DNA of 64,000 nucleotides from WTGA01 sp965231865 (GCA_965231865.1 CBDDOJ010000002.1:930001-994000); one strand, 5' to 3'. Shown: positions 16,954 through 25,440, numbered from the stretch's first letter. Notes: generated by a model not told the origin, from the letters alone. Numbers and translations are program-made.

Positions 16954-17075
16954 GAACCCCCATTCAAGTCATTTTCGACAGGCTTTTGGAATGTCCCCGG
17001 CAATGCCCATGGCATACCGGGCGAACATCTGTTTCAGGGGGGGGCTGTCATCCGCCGCATTCAGGCCCAGCCGGC
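16954..17075. repeat. Copy A of a tandem duplication of the ubi gene 3' end
   Basis: 16991-17075 is an 85-base exact copy of 17116-17200. The flank 16954-16990 matches 17080-17115 imperfectly (shared gaacccccattcaa and gacaggcttttgg). Copy A is mostly outside the present gene. Read on the minus strand in the gene's frame it would end AGDIPKACRK-stop, a possible ancestral C terminus. Confidence 0.95.
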
Positions 17076-18311
17076 TGCTGAACCCCCATTCAAGGACAGG
17101 CTTTTGGTCCAGACAATGTCCCCGGCAATGCCCATGGCATACCGGGCGAACATCTGTTTCAGGGGGGGGCTGTCATCCGCCGCATTCAGGCCCAGCCGGC
17201 GGGCGGTGACAAGGGGTTTTGCGGAAGAGCCGAAAAGGGTCTTGAAACCTTTCATGGTCGAAAGGACCAGGCTGTTTTCCCCCTTCCGCCACCTTTCGTA
17301 TCGGCGCAGGACAGGTTGTCCTGCAATCCGCTTTCCCGCCCGATGCGCATTGCCCACGACCTGGGCCAGCGCGGCCGTATCAAGGAGCCCGATATTGGCG
17401 CCCAGCCCTGCCAGTGGATGAGTGATGTGGGCGGCATCCCCGACCAGGGCGGTCCGGGTGGAAATGTACTGTGCCGCATGATGTTGCCCCAGGGGAAACA
17501 GGAATCGTTGGCTGCAAAGAGAAATCTCTCCAAGGTGCTGCCTGAAATGCCCGGACAATTTCGATTCAAAGTCCAGGTCCGACCGGGACATCAATTCTTC
17601 AGAAAGGCCCCGGTCACAGGACCACACCACCGCACAGCGTCCATCGGAAAGGGGAAGCATCGCCACCGGACCGGTGGGCAGAAAACACTGCCAGGCCGTT
17701 CGCCGGTGGCTCTCCCCCGGGGCAACGGTGGTGACGATGGCATCCTGCCGGTAATCAAAGTACCGGCAGTCGATAGCGGAAATTTCCCGCACCTGGGATT
17801 TGGCCCCATCGGCACCCACCAGCAGTTTGCAGGTCAATACCTGGTGGCTGTCCATTTCCAGTTCCACCCTGTCCCGGCCCGGCTGTCTGCCGGTTATGGT
17901 GGCTCCTTCGAGGATGGAAACATTGTAGTTTTGTCGAAGTTTTTCTGCGAGCGCACTGATTACGGCATTGTTTTCAATGATATACCCCAGTTCCCGATAC
18001 CCCAGTTTCCGGGCATCAAATGAAATGGATGCCTCGGTATTTTCCTCCCACACCCGCATGCTGACATAGCGACTGAATCGCCTTCTTTCAATGCCCGGCC
18101 AGACCCGGAGGTATCTAAACAGGTTGGTGGATGCAATGTTGAGGGCGCTGACCCGGGGAGAGGTCGTGTTTTCGTCCCAGTCGGCGATGGGCCGGCTGTC
18201 CACCAGTCCCACCCGCAGACCCTGTTCGGCAAATAAACACGCTGCGGTGCATCCCACCATTCCCGCCCCTGCGATGAGCACATCAAAATCCATATTGCCG
18301 GGGCCTGTCAT
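17061..18311 (-). CDS. UbiH/UbiI/COQ6-family FAD monooxygenase, second copy, with rewritten C terminus
   Basis: FAD-dependent aromatic hydroxylase of ubiquinone synthesis (UbiI/VisC branch by position after ubiH). The dinucleotide motif GAGMVGCTAACLFAEQG, the VGADGAKS motif and GDAAHITHPLAGLGANIGL are intact. Start ATG 18311, 4 bases after the ubiH stop. The end is unusual: after AGDI the reading frame runs through the repeat junction and ends NGGSAAGWA, partly coded by copy A of a duplication. Which of UbiI, UbiF or UbiM activities it has cannot be told here. Confidence 0.88.
   Translation of the reverse strand: MTGPGNMDFDVLIAGAGMVGCTAACLFAEQGLRVGLVDSRPIADWDENTTSPRVSALNIASTNLFRYLRVWPGIERRRFSRYVSMRVWEENTEASISFDARKLGYRELGYIIENNAVISALAEKLRQNYNVSILEGATITGRQPGRDRVELEMDSHQVLTCKLLVGADGAKSQVREISAIDCRYFDYRQDAIVTTVAPGESHRRTAWQCFLPTGPVAMLPLSDGRCAVVWSCDRGLSEELMSRSDLDFESKLSGHFRQHLGEISLCSQRFLFPLGQHHAAQYISTRTALVGDAAHITHPLAGLGANIGLLDTAALAQVVGNAHRAGKRIAGQPVLRRYERWRKGENSLVLSTMKGFKTLFGSSAKPLVTARRLGLNAADDSPPLKQMFARYAMGIAGDIVWTKSLSLNGGSAAGWA
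17080..17200. repeat. Copy B of the tandem duplication, inside the ubi hydroxylase gene
   Basis: Exact partner (17116-17200) of copy A, about 125 bases away, plus the imperfect flank 17080-17115. It codes the present C-terminal residues LGLNAADDSPPLKQMF onward. There are no transposase genes or terminal inverted repeats, so a replication-slippage or unequal-crossover duplication is the simplest reading. Confidence 0.95.
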
Positions 18312-18315
18312 GGTG

Positions 18316-19581
18316 TCATTCTCCCAGGGGAATTCCCAGCGCCAGTCCCGGCTGCCGGCCGTTCATTCCCAGGGTCCGGCGCAACAGGAACCGTTTGGCG
18401 GGAGGGAAGTGCTCGATGGCATTCAAGGCGATATTCCGGGCGATTGAGACGGAGAGGCGGCGGCTCGTGAAAATTGACACCAGCGAATGGGTGAAGCCGC
18501 TCACCATCCTGGTGTCCCGGACCCGCGAGTCATAATAAAGATCAATCATGGAGGGCGTCCCGACCTGCCCTTCCGGTGTGTTGAAGATGATTTCCGATAA
18601 TTCCGCCACATCCCGCAGACCGAGGTTGAATCCCTGCCCGGCTACGGGATGCACGGTGTGCGCTGCGTTGCCAATGACAATGGTCCGGTCCAGGCCGGGT
18701 CTGGACAGGGTGGAGCGTTTCAGGGAATAGCTTTTTCGGGGGGATGGATAACTGAAATTCCCTGCCCGGTCACCAAATGAGGATTGCAGGAGCTGAAGGA
18801 ATGCCTGGTCGTCCAGGGCCAGTCGGTGGTCCAGATTTTCATTCAGGGTGGTCCAGACCACTGCATAGCGGTGGTTCCCGTTGAGGGGGCAGTGAGGAAG
18901 CAGCGCCAGGGGGCCTTCGTCCGTAAAGCGTTCATAGGCCCGCCCGTGATGAGGCCGGTCCACGGACACGATGCACAGCACCGCTGACTGGGGATACTCC
19001 GAGGTACGGGGCTCAGCACGATGCTGCCTGAGCAGGTTTGATCGGCCACCGTCGGCAACCACCAGCAGCCTGCAGTGCACGGTCTGAAGGTCCTGGCCGG
19101 CCTCATACCTGACCTGGCAATGGTCGCGGTGTGGTTCGCTTTTAACCACTCTTCCCGGGCAGGCCATCTCAATGTTGTCGGCATCTTTCAACCGGTTCCA
19201 CAAAATGGTGCCAATGACCCGTGTGGGGACCACATACCCCAGGGCATGGGTTCCGGCATGCTTGCAGGACAAATGGGTTTGCCCGAACCCGCCCCGGCTC
19301 GAAACATGAATGTCGAGGATAGGCTCTGCTCCCATGGACAGAATCTCTTCCCAGACATCCATGGTCTGAAAGATCACCCTGGTGGTGTGCGTCAGGGCGA
19401 CGGTGCGTTCATCGTAGCTTGGCTGCCGGGCAGAATCCGGGGGATGGGGTTCGATGACCAGGATTTTCTTCTGTGACGGCGCCAGCGCCACGGCCAGGCT
19501 GGCCCCGACCAGGCCGCCTCCGACAATGACCACATCATATTCACGCTGTGCAGTGGCTCCGGTCAGTGCTGCCTCCATCAT
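18316..19581 (-). CDS. ubiH: 2-octaprenyl-6-methoxyphenol hydroxylase UbiH-like
   Basis: FAD monooxygenase of ubiquinone synthesis, about 421 aa. Motifs: VIVGGGLVGASLAVALA, DERTVALTHTT, VVADGGRSNLLRQ and GNAAHTVHPVAGQGFNLGLRD. ATG 19581 overlaps the pepP stop as ATGA; a longer upstream frame exists but only as part of pepP. Conserved order ygfB-pepP-ubiH-ubiI supports the name. Confidence 0.93.
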   Translation of the reverse strand: MMEAALTGATAQREYDVVIVGGGLVGASLAVALAPSQKKILVIEPHPPDSARQPSYDERTVALTHTTRVIFQTMDVWEEILSMGAEPILDIHVSSRGGFGQTHLSCKHAGTHALGYVVPTRVIGTILWNRLKDADNIEMACPGRVVKSEPHRDHCQVRYEAGQDLQTVHCRLLVVADGGRSNLLRQHRAEPRTSEYPQSAVLCIVSVDRPHHGRAYERFTDEGPLALLPHCPLNGNHRYAVVWTTLNENLDHRLALDDQAFLQLLQSSFGDRAGNFSYPSPRKSYSLKRSTLSRPGLDRTIVIGNAAHTVHPVAGQGFNLGLRDVAELSEIIFNTPEGQVGTPSMIDLYYDSRVRDTRMVSGFTHSLVSIFTSRRLSVSIARNIALNAIEHFPPAKRFLLRRTLGMNGRQPGLALGIPLGE

Positions 19582-20879
19582 GCGGCCATCAGGGCTTCGA
19601 TATCCTCGACTTCCTTGGGAACATTGCCGGTCAGGACCGCATTCCCCTTCTTTTTCACGTGGACATCGTCTTCGATTCGAATGCCGATGTGGTGCCATTT
19701 TTCATCCACGCCGGTGGCCGGGGAGATGTAAATCCCCGGTTCCACGGTGAGTACCATGCCGGGCTCGAGTATTCTCCATTCATCCTCTATTTTGTAATCC
19801 CCGACATCATGTACATCCATGCCCAGCCAGTGCCCGGTTCGATGCATGTAAAACGGGCGGTACCCCCGGGTTTCCACCAGTGTATCCACGTTCCCCTTGA
19901 GCAGGCCAAGGTCGACCAGTCCCTCGGTGATGACCCGTACCGCCGTATCGTGGTACTGGATGACGCTGAGATCCGGAGCCACCGCATCAATGGCCGCTTT
20001 TTGGGCTTCCAACACGATTTCATAAACGGCTTTCTGTTCGGCGCTGAACCGGCCGTTCACCGGAAAGGTTCTGGTGATGTCCGACGCATAGCAATCCAGC
20101 TCGGCACCGGCATCAATCAGCAGCAAATCCCCGTCTTTCAATTGGCAATTGTTGTCCGTATAGTGGAGGATACAGGCATTTTCCCCGCCGGCAACGATGG
20201 AGGGATAGGCGGTGCATGGGCTGCCACCCAGGTGAAACTCGCATTCCAGTTCGGCCTGGACCTGGTATTCAAATTTTCCCGGTGCCGTAAACCTCATCGC
20301 CCTGGTGTGTCCTGCGGCAGCCAGCTTTCCCGCCGCATGGAGCAATTTCACCTCGTCTTTCTTCTTGATCAGGCGCATTTCATGGAGAAGATGCCTGAGG
20401 TCGATATATTCTCCCGGGGCGTGGGCGCCGGAACGAATCCGGCCGCGCACGGCGTTGATGCTGCGGATCAGTTCAGTGTCAAATTCCGGATACCGGCCCA
20501 TCATGGTATAGACCTTGTCGCGATTGTCCAGCAATTCAGGCAGGCAGCCCTCGAGGTCGCCGATGGGGAAGGCCTGGTCTGCGCCGTAGGTCTCCATGGC
20601 GCCCTCGGTCCCCGCTCTTCGACCGTCCCACAGTTCCTTTGCGGGGTCCTTTTCCCGGCAAAACAGCAGGAATTCCCCGTCCGGTCTTCCCGGTGCCAGC
20701 ACCGCCACCGCCTCGGGTTCGGGAAAGTGGGTGAGGTAATAGAAATCGCTGTCCGGACGGTACGGGTAAAAGGTGTCCCCATTTCGGGGCTGGTGATGGG
20801 CGGTGGTCAAAATGACAATTCCGTCGTCGATACAACGCATCAGGTCCTGACGTCTTCGATGGTGGATTTCACTGGGCAT
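19578..20879 (-). CDS. pepP: Xaa-Pro aminopeptidase P
   Basis: M24B metallopeptidase that removes N-terminal residues before proline. About 433 aa. The N-terminal domain has TFYPYRPDSDFYYLTHFPEP. Di-metal ligands are visible in LIDAGAELDCYASDITRTF, HRTGHWLGMDVHDVGD, LTVEPGIYI and IRIEDDVHV. ATG 20879 (MPSEIHHRRRQDLM) matches the E. coli start; a TTG at 20912 would overlap ygfB. Probable operon ygfB-pepP-ubiH-ubiI-like. Confidence 0.95.
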   Translation of the reverse strand: MPSEIHHRRRQDLMRCIDDGIVILTTAHHQPRNGDTFYPYRPDSDFYYLTHFPEPEAVAVLAPGRPDGEFLLFCREKDPAKELWDGRRAGTEGAMETYGADQAFPIGDLEGCLPELLDNRDKVYTMMGRYPEFDTELIRSINAVRGRIRSGAHAPGEYIDLRHLLHEMRLIKKKDEVKLLHAAGKLAAAGHTRAMRFTAPGKFEYQVQAELECEFHLGGSPCTAYPSIVAGGENACILHYTDNNCQLKDGDLLLIDAGAELDCYASDITRTFPVNGRFSAEQKAVYEIVLEAQKAAIDAVAPDLSVIQYHDTAVRVITEGLVDLGLLKGNVDTLVETRGYRPFYMHRTGHWLGMDVHDVGDYKIEDEWRILEPGMVLTVEPGIYISPATGVDEKWHHIGIRIEDDVHVKKKGNAVLTGNVPKEVEDIEALMAA

Positions 20880-20889
20880 GTTCTTGAAT

Positions 20890-21480
20890 CTAGTGAATTT
20901 TTCGGTTTCCAATGGGAGGGCTGGAATTCAGGGGGTGGACATTGCTGTCGTAAATCCCCTGAATTCCCGCTCTAAGGTATTCTTCAAGTTCAACGAGTGA
21001 CCTCTCGTCTTCCTCATTATTTTCTTCAATTGACATGACATCAATCCTGCCAATTTCGATCATATCATTAATCAATTCCGGAATATCTTCACCGTGCCGG
21101 TTGATTTCGGTTTCCCCATCGAAACAGAAGCCCTGCAAAAATCCTTCGCACCAGTCCGAGATGGCGAAAGCCATTTCCCTGTTGTCGGCCTCTTCGGGGG
21201 GAAGGAGCAGGTTAAAGGTGGGTTCTTCGGATTGGAGGTCACGCAGGACCAGTTCAAACATGCCTTCAAACAGCGTGATCCCCTCCGGGTTGTCGACCCT
21301 GAACAGGTAGACCTTGCTGGCGATGTTCTCTGCCCGAATTCCCCGACACGCCAGCCCGGTCAACAGGCCATGCGCTTCCGAGGCTCCGCTGTTCCACGGG
21401 GTCGATTTCAGTTTCTCGTCCAGGTCCCGGTATATTTTCTGTTGAAACCGGCGGGCTTCACGCAGTGCAGTGTCTGACAT
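20890..21480 (-). CDS. ygfB: YgfB/UPF0149 family protein
   Basis: All-helical UPF0149 protein of 196 aa. Recognisable are SEAHGLLTGLACRG, LLLPPEEADNREMAFAISDWCEGFLQGF and the acidic C-terminal EENNEEDERSLVELEEYLR. Molecular role is unsettled in the family; its place before pepP-ubiH is strongly conserved in gammaproteobacteria. Confidence 0.92.
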   Translation of the reverse strand: MSDTALREARRFQQKIYRDLDEKLKSTPWNSGASEAHGLLTGLACRGIRAENIASKVYLFRVDNPEGITLFEGMFELVLRDLQSEEPTFNLLLPPEEADNREMAFAISDWCEGFLQGFCFDGETEINRHGEDIPELINDMIEIGRIDVMSIEENNEEDERSLVELEEYLRAGIQGIYDSNVHPLNSSPPIGNRKIH

Positions 21481-21523
21481 GGGGAGGATTCACAATGGAT
21501 GGCGGGAAGTGGAGGCCGTGCAT

Positions 21524-22180
21524 CTACCAGGGCAGTTCATACCCTTCAGCATGCCAAAACCGGCCGGTGTTGGCCAGAGTCAACCGGTCCATCACCTCAA
21601 TGAGGCCGCTGGCTGCTTTCGAGGGCGGTATGCCCCTTCCCCCGGTCATGTCCGTGGCCACCAGACCGGGGTGGAGCAGGGCCACGGCAATGTCCCGGGA
21701 TTCAAGGTCCCTGGCGAGACTCACTCCGGCAGCATTGACTGCCGCCTTGGAGATCCGATAACCGTACATGCCCCCCGAAGAATTGTCCCCAATCGATCCC
21801 ATTCGGCTCGACACAATGCCAATTCTGGATTTCCCGGGCAGATGATCGTGCAGTGCATGAATCACCCGGAGCGGGCCCAGGGTATTGACAATGAACTGCT
21901 GCTGGATCCTCTCAAAATCCAGGTCATCCAGATTTTCCCTGGTCAGTCTTCCCGCATTGTGAATCAGAAGATGCACGGGGATTTTCTCCAGTTCCGATTG
22001 CAGCGTTCTGATTCCCCGGGCGGTGGCCACATCAATTCCGTGGAGTATTGTGGCCCCGGATTCACCGAGCAGGCCGGGGGCATTTCTGCAGGTTGCGATG
22101 ACTCGGGCACCCCGGGCGGCATATTGTCGGCATAATTCAAGACCAATTCCGCGGTTACCGCCGATCACTAGAACATTCAT
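21524..22180 (-). CDS. Short-chain dehydrogenase/reductase
   Basis: Classical SDR of about 218 aa with intact NAD(P) motif VIGGNRGIGLELCRQ, NAG (LIHNAGRL), the catalytic Ser in IVSSRMGSI and the YxxxK pair in YGYRISKAAV. Substrate unknown; this family is close to the C-factor/carbonyl-reductase-like SDRs. ATG 22180 was preferred over a TTG at 22189. It is divergent from zapB-like/zapA. Confidence 0.85.
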   Translation of the reverse strand: MNVLVIGGNRGIGLELCRQYAARGARVIATCRNAPGLLGESGATILHGIDVATARGIRTLQSELEKIPVHLLIHNAGRLTRENLDDLDFERIQQQFIVNTLGPLRVIHALHDHLPGKSRIGIVSSRMGSIGDNSSGGMYGYRISKAAVNAAGVSLARDLESRDIAVALLHPGLVATDMTGGRGIPPSKAASGLIEVMDRLTLANTGRFWHAEGYELPW

Positions 22181-22321
22181 GGTATTCAAAATTTATCCGG
22201 TTTCCGGAAAGTATGCTGACCGATACCGGGTGTATGGCCTTCTGGGGCAACAATATCCGGGTTTCTCATGATTTTCTCAAGAGAATTTTGTTATATTTGT
22301 CATATATTGGCGTTTAGGTAT

Positions 22322-22350
22322 TTGACGATAAAGATTCAGCGATTTATATT
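22322..22350 (+). promoter_or_regulatory. Sigma-70 promoter of the zapB-like/zapA genes
   Basis: TTGACG (22322-22327) and TATATT (22345-22350) are spaced exactly 17 bases, in an AT-rich stretch about 67 bases upstream of the zapB-like start. Confidence 0.6.
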
Positions 22351-22416
22351 TTTGTATTCTCCTTAGGTTCTGAAACATGGTGATCAGCATCACAGCGTAT
22401 ACCCACAGGTGATTTT

Positions 22417-22611
22417 ATGGAAGACACGATTCGGAAGCTGGAACAGCGTGTTACCGATATGATACAGTTGTGTGAAGAGATGGGTCGGGAAAACGAACTC
22501 CTCAGGGCCGACCAGCAACTGCTTCAACAGGAATTCAAGGTATTACAGGAAAAAAACAAAATAGCCAGAGGGCGTGTTGAACAGATCGTTGCCCGATTGA
22601 AATCCCTCTAG
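22417..22611 (+). CDS. TIGR02449/ZapB-like small coiled-coil protein
   Basis: A 64-residue, almost entirely coiled-coil protein (RKLEQRVTDMIQLCEEMGRE through LQEKNKIARGRVEQ). It matches the TIGR02449 small proteins found just upstream of zapA in many gammaproteobacteria and is ZapB-like in form. A role at the division ring is inferred from neighbourhood only. AGGTGA lies just before ATG 22417. Confidence 0.85.
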   Translation: MEDTIRKLEQRVTDMIQLCEEMGRENELLRADQQLLQQEFKVLQEKNKIARGRVEQIVARLKSL

Positions 22612-22640
22612 TCTTCCCCCAACCAGTGTTCACATCAACC

Positions 22641-22970
22641 ATGACGGAGCAAGAAGTACAGCCGAAGATCAATATTAAACTGAGCATTATGCAACGGGAA
22701 TATACGGTTTCATGCCAGGAGGACGAATCTGCCGGGTTAATTGAAGCTGCGGCCTATCTTGACAAGCATATGCGGGCAATCTCGGCGAACAGCCGGGTTT
22801 TGGGAATGGACAGATGTGCAGTGATGGCGGGGTTGAATATCAGTTATTCATTCCTGAAATTGCAGAAACTGGCGGACAACAACCAGCATGTTGGCATGAG
22901 ACTGGAAAAACTCCACGACCGGGTGGAAAAGGTGATTACCACCATCCAGCAGGATATAGAGCATGCGTAG
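22641..22970 (+). CDS. zapA: Cell division protein ZapA
   Basis: FtsZ-ring stabiliser of about 109 aa. The N-terminal domain contains NIKLSIMQREYTVSC and AAAYLDKHMRAI; the C-terminal half is a long helix (LADNNQHVGMRLEKLHDRVE) for tetramer formation. ATG 22641 (MTEQEVQPKI) was preferred over GTG 22626. Confidence 0.92.
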   Translation: MTEQEVQPKINIKLSIMQREYTVSCQEDESAGLIEAAAYLDKHMRAISANSRVLGMDRCAVMAGLNISYSFLKLQKLADNNQHVGMRLEKLHDRVEKVITTIQQDIEHA

Positions 22971-23054
22971 CGTTATCTGTGCGTAACGTTATCGGATTGT
23001 CAACGCAAAACAGAAATACATGAAATCAGCAGCCCTGGATGGGGCGGTCACAGG

Positions 23055-24170
23055 ATGCCCGGTGGATACTGGACAGGGGGTGGCGGATTACAACGCTTTC
23101 CCGGCACGCCGGTCAGGTCCGCCGAAGCCATGAAGTCAGGAACTCTGAACCTGCCCCGGTCCTTGAGGAGGATTTACCGGGACTGGGACGTCAATCGCCG
23201 CGTAGCCCGCCTTGATGCCTGGATGGACAGAAGCAGGGAGGCTGGACCTGACGGCAGTTCATATGATCACACCGAGACGGTGAATGATTACTACGATCTG
23301 TGCAGCGAACTGATGCAGTTTGGGTGGAATGAGTCCCTGCATTTTGCGCCGTTGACGCCGGACGAGACGCTGGAGGAGGCGATCGTAAACCATGAGCGTC
23401 TGATGATCAAAAAGCTGGGACTGCAAGAGGGGATGAGGATCGTTGACATCGGCTGTGGAGTGGGAGGTCCCATGCGACGGGTCGCCAGAGAGTCCGGCGC
23501 GAAGGTCGTCTGCCTTAACAACAACAAACAGCAGCTGGAAGAGGCCAGGCGGAGAAATCTCAAGGCGGGGCTCGATCACAAGGCGGAGTACATGGAATGC
23601 AACTTCATGAATATGAGCGCTATCGGAGCCAACTCGTTCGATGCGGGTTATGCAATCGAGTCGACCTGTCACGCGCCTGACAAGGAAGGTGCATTTGCGG
23701 AGATCTTTCGTGTGCTGAAGCCGGGAGCGCTGTTCTGGGGCCAGGAAATGTGCATGACGGAAAAGTTCAACCCGGACAACAGCTCTCACCGGGCTGTCAA
23801 GGAGAAACTCAAGCTGGGAATCGCCTTGAAAGACATTGCCACGTACTCAGAAGTCAATCGTGCGCTTGAGTCTGTTGGATTCCGGGTTATCGAAGCGATG
23901 GACAGGAACATCAGGGAGGGTCCGAGTATACCCTGGTATCAGCCCATGGAAGGACAGGGCGGGTCTTTGCGCAATGCATTTCGCAGGACGCCGCTGGGCC
24001 GCAGGGCAGTGATAGCCAGCCTGCGTCTGGCGGAAACTTTCAGGATCTTCCCCAGGGGTTCCACAGCCGTTGCCAGCTTTATGGACAGAACCGCTGAGGC
24101 ATATGTCGCAGGCGGCAAGATGGGAATATTTTCTCCGCTTTACTGTTTTCTGGCCCGCAAACCCGATTGA
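23055..24170 (+). CDS. Sterol C-24 methyltransferase-like (Erg6/SMT family) protein
   Basis: SAM-dependent methyltransferase of 371 aa resembling eukaryotic sterol 24-C-methyltransferase. Three SMT signatures are clear: YDLCSELMQFGWNESLHF at 80-97 (sterol region I), DIGCGVGGP at 131-139 (SAM site) with CLNNNKQQ, and YAIESTCHAP at 199-208. IPWYQPMEG follows at about 292-300. Known SMTs alkylate the sterol side chain. Close alternatives are other class I methyltransferases such as tocopherol type, but the CHAP and FGWNESLHF motifs favour SMT. ATG 23055 is used; ATG 23130 is possible. It stands between zapA and the 6S RNA gene, where no gene of this kind is usual. Confidence 0.8.
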   Translation: MPGGYWTGGGGLQRFPGTPVRSAEAMKSGTLNLPRSLRRIYRDWDVNRRVARLDAWMDRSREAGPDGSSYDHTETVNDYYDLCSELMQFGWNESLHFAPLTPDETLEEAIVNHERLMIKKLGLQEGMRIVDIGCGVGGPMRRVARESGAKVVCLNNNKQQLEEARRRNLKAGLDHKAEYMECNFMNMSAIGANSFDAGYAIESTCHAPDKEGAFAEIFRVLKPGALFWGQEMCMTEKFNPDNSSHRAVKEKLKLGIALKDIATYSEVNRALESVGFRVIEAMDRNIREGPSIPWYQPMEGQGGSLRNAFRRTPLGRRAVIASLRLAETFRIFPRGSTAVASFMDRTAEAYVAGGKMGIFSPLYCFLARKPD

Positions 24171-24388
24171 CAGGCGTCCGGTAAGCCGGTGATGGCCCCT
24201 GACCCGGACGTGAAGCGGTCACACCGCACCCACCGGGCAGGGCGGGTGGAGGTGAAAGTGGCTCATCGTTTCTCATCCGGTCTCCGGCTGGTCAATGCGA
24301 CCCCCCAGGGAAGGTGCGGACCCTGCCATGGTTACCGCATTGTGCGGACCGCACCGTTATTTGATTTTCCTATTTTTGATTTTCTTGC

Positions 24389-24394
24389 TACACT
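24389..24394 (+). promoter_or_regulatory. -10 element of the 6S RNA gene
   Basis: TACACT lies seven bases before the inferred 6S 5' end at about 24401. The upstream stretch is T-rich, and no good -35 element at normal spacing stands out. Confidence 0.45.
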
Positions 24395-24400
24395 TGACTC

Positions 24401-24591
24401 TGGTATTGCCTGCGGTGTTCGAGTAGTTCTCCGAATCCCTTCGAACCTAATCTTATATCTCGGGTGTTGTGATGAGTGGCGGGCGAGTATGACCACGGTC
24501 TGACTGGCGCGATTCCCGAAGTTGCTCTTGACACCCACTTGAACCTTGCGGTTCAAGGTAATGTGAGCATACGGCACTGGCGGACAATGCC
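24401..24591 (+). ncRNA. ssrS: 6S RNA (RNA polymerase sigma-70 regulator)
   Basis: About 191 bases directly upstream of ygfA, the usual site of ssrS. The ends pair: GGTATTG at the 5' end with CAATGCC at the 3' end, continued by CCTGCGGTG against CACTGGCGG. The hallmark 3' segment, a hairpin CTTGAACC/GGTTCAAG (24539-24556), matches the conserved CCTTGAACC...GGTTCAAGG part of enterobacterial 6S RNA. The length is close to the 184 bases known in E. coli. 6S RNA mimics an open promoter and sequesters the sigma-70 holoenzyme in stationary phase. End points are estimates. Confidence 0.85.
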
Positions 24592-24602
24592 TGTTGGCCC
24601 TG

Positions 24603-24619
24603 CCCGGACACTGTCCGGG
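24603..24619 (+). terminator. Hairpin downstream of 6S RNA
   Basis: CCCGGAC (24603-24609) pairs with GTCCGGG (24613-24619) across three bases. The T run is weak and displaced (TATCGGGCTCTTTT), so it may be a processing or partial termination site between ssrS and ygfA. Confidence 0.35.
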
Positions 24620-24672
24620 TATCGGGCTCTTTTCTGGTCCAGGCAATCCATGGTCCCGGGCCGGCCGTTTGC

Positions 24673-25335
24673 ATGGCTGAACCAAAACAGAACCCGCACA
24701 CTGAACCGTACGCGTTGGATACCAAGCCAGAACTCCGGAAACGGTTGCGTGCCCGTCGCCGGTCCCTTTCCCGGGCACATCAAACCGGGGCCGCCAGGAA
24801 CCTGCTGGCGCAGCTGAAGTCCCTGCCGGTTTTCCGGAATGCAAGAAAGATCGCCATGTACCTGGCAAACGACGGGGAAATTGACCCGGTTCGGGTCATG
24901 GCATGGTGCTGGAGAAACGGGATTCAGTGTTATGTTCCGGTGGTCATGCCAGGTGGCAGGAACACCCTGGTCTTTGCCGAAGTCACGGAACACACAACCT
25001 TCGTTGAGAACCGGTTTGGAATCCAGGAGCCGGTTGTCCGGGGCCACAACCTCATTGACCCGCAACAACTGGACCTGGTCCTCCTGCCCCTGGTTGCGTT
25101 CGATACGAACGGCAATCGTGTCGGCATGGGTGGCGGGTTCTATGATGCAACATTCGGGTCGGTCAGGGAGACAGGCGGGGACAGGCCCCGGTTGATTGGT
25201 ATTGCCCATGATATCCAGAGAGTAGGCCGGATTGATGCGGAGCCATGGGATATCCCCCTGTCTGCCGTGGTGACGGACGCTGCGGTCTATCCGCGGATTC
25301 CCGGTTCCCGGGGGCCGTCCGGGAACCATGGATAG
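24673..25335 (+). CDS. ygfA: 5-formyltetrahydrofolate cyclo-ligase
   Basis: ATP-dependent conversion of 5-formyl-THF to 5,10-methenyl-THF. 220 aa. Visible are LRKRLRARRRSLS, the IAMYLANDGEID segment, the LDLVLLPLVAFDTNGNRVGMGGGFYD signature split over about 135-160, and the WDIPLSAVVTDAAV end. Its place after 6S RNA is conserved in gammaproteobacteria. Folate C1 chemistry also links it to the serine-cycle genes beginning 100 bases downstream on the other strand, though the pairing may be accidental. Confidence 0.92.
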   Translation: MAEPKQNPHTEPYALDTKPELRKRLRARRRSLSRAHQTGAARNLLAQLKSLPVFRNARKIAMYLANDGEIDPVRVMAWCWRNGIQCYVPVVMPGGRNTLVFAEVTEHTTFVENRFGIQEPVVRGHNLIDPQQLDLVLLPLVAFDTNGNRVGMGGGFYDATFGSVRETGGDRPRLIGIAHDIQRVGRIDAEPWDIPLSAVVTDAAVYPRIPGSRGPSGNHG

Positions 25336-25440
25336 TGGGGACGGGTTCCGGGTATCGCGCCGTACGCCGGCAGGACCCGGTTCCCCGGTGGTACCGGGGC
25401 GGGATGAACCCGCTGGCGGGTGATGATCGGAAAACCGGAT

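Noticed and set aside
16954..17200. The 85-base repeats as ends of a mobile element or an att site
   Set aside because: They are direct, only 125 bases apart, enclose no gene, and copy B is part of the ubi gene itself; local duplication explains them.
16946..17421. Plus-strand ORFs across the duplication (repeated RANICFRGGLSSAAFRPS)
   Set aside because: They only translate the repeat on the wrong strand; the ubi gene on the minus strand explains the region.
19548..20975. 475-codon plus-strand ORF opposite pepP
   Set aside because: It mirrors the pepP/ygfB reading frames, has no family motifs, and pepP on the other strand has all metal ligands.
25366..25400. Hairpin CCCCGG/CCGGGG between ygfA and ppc as a bidirectional terminator
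   Set aside because: The stem is good but there is no T run on either side, and GC-rich inverted repeats of this size are common in this sequence.
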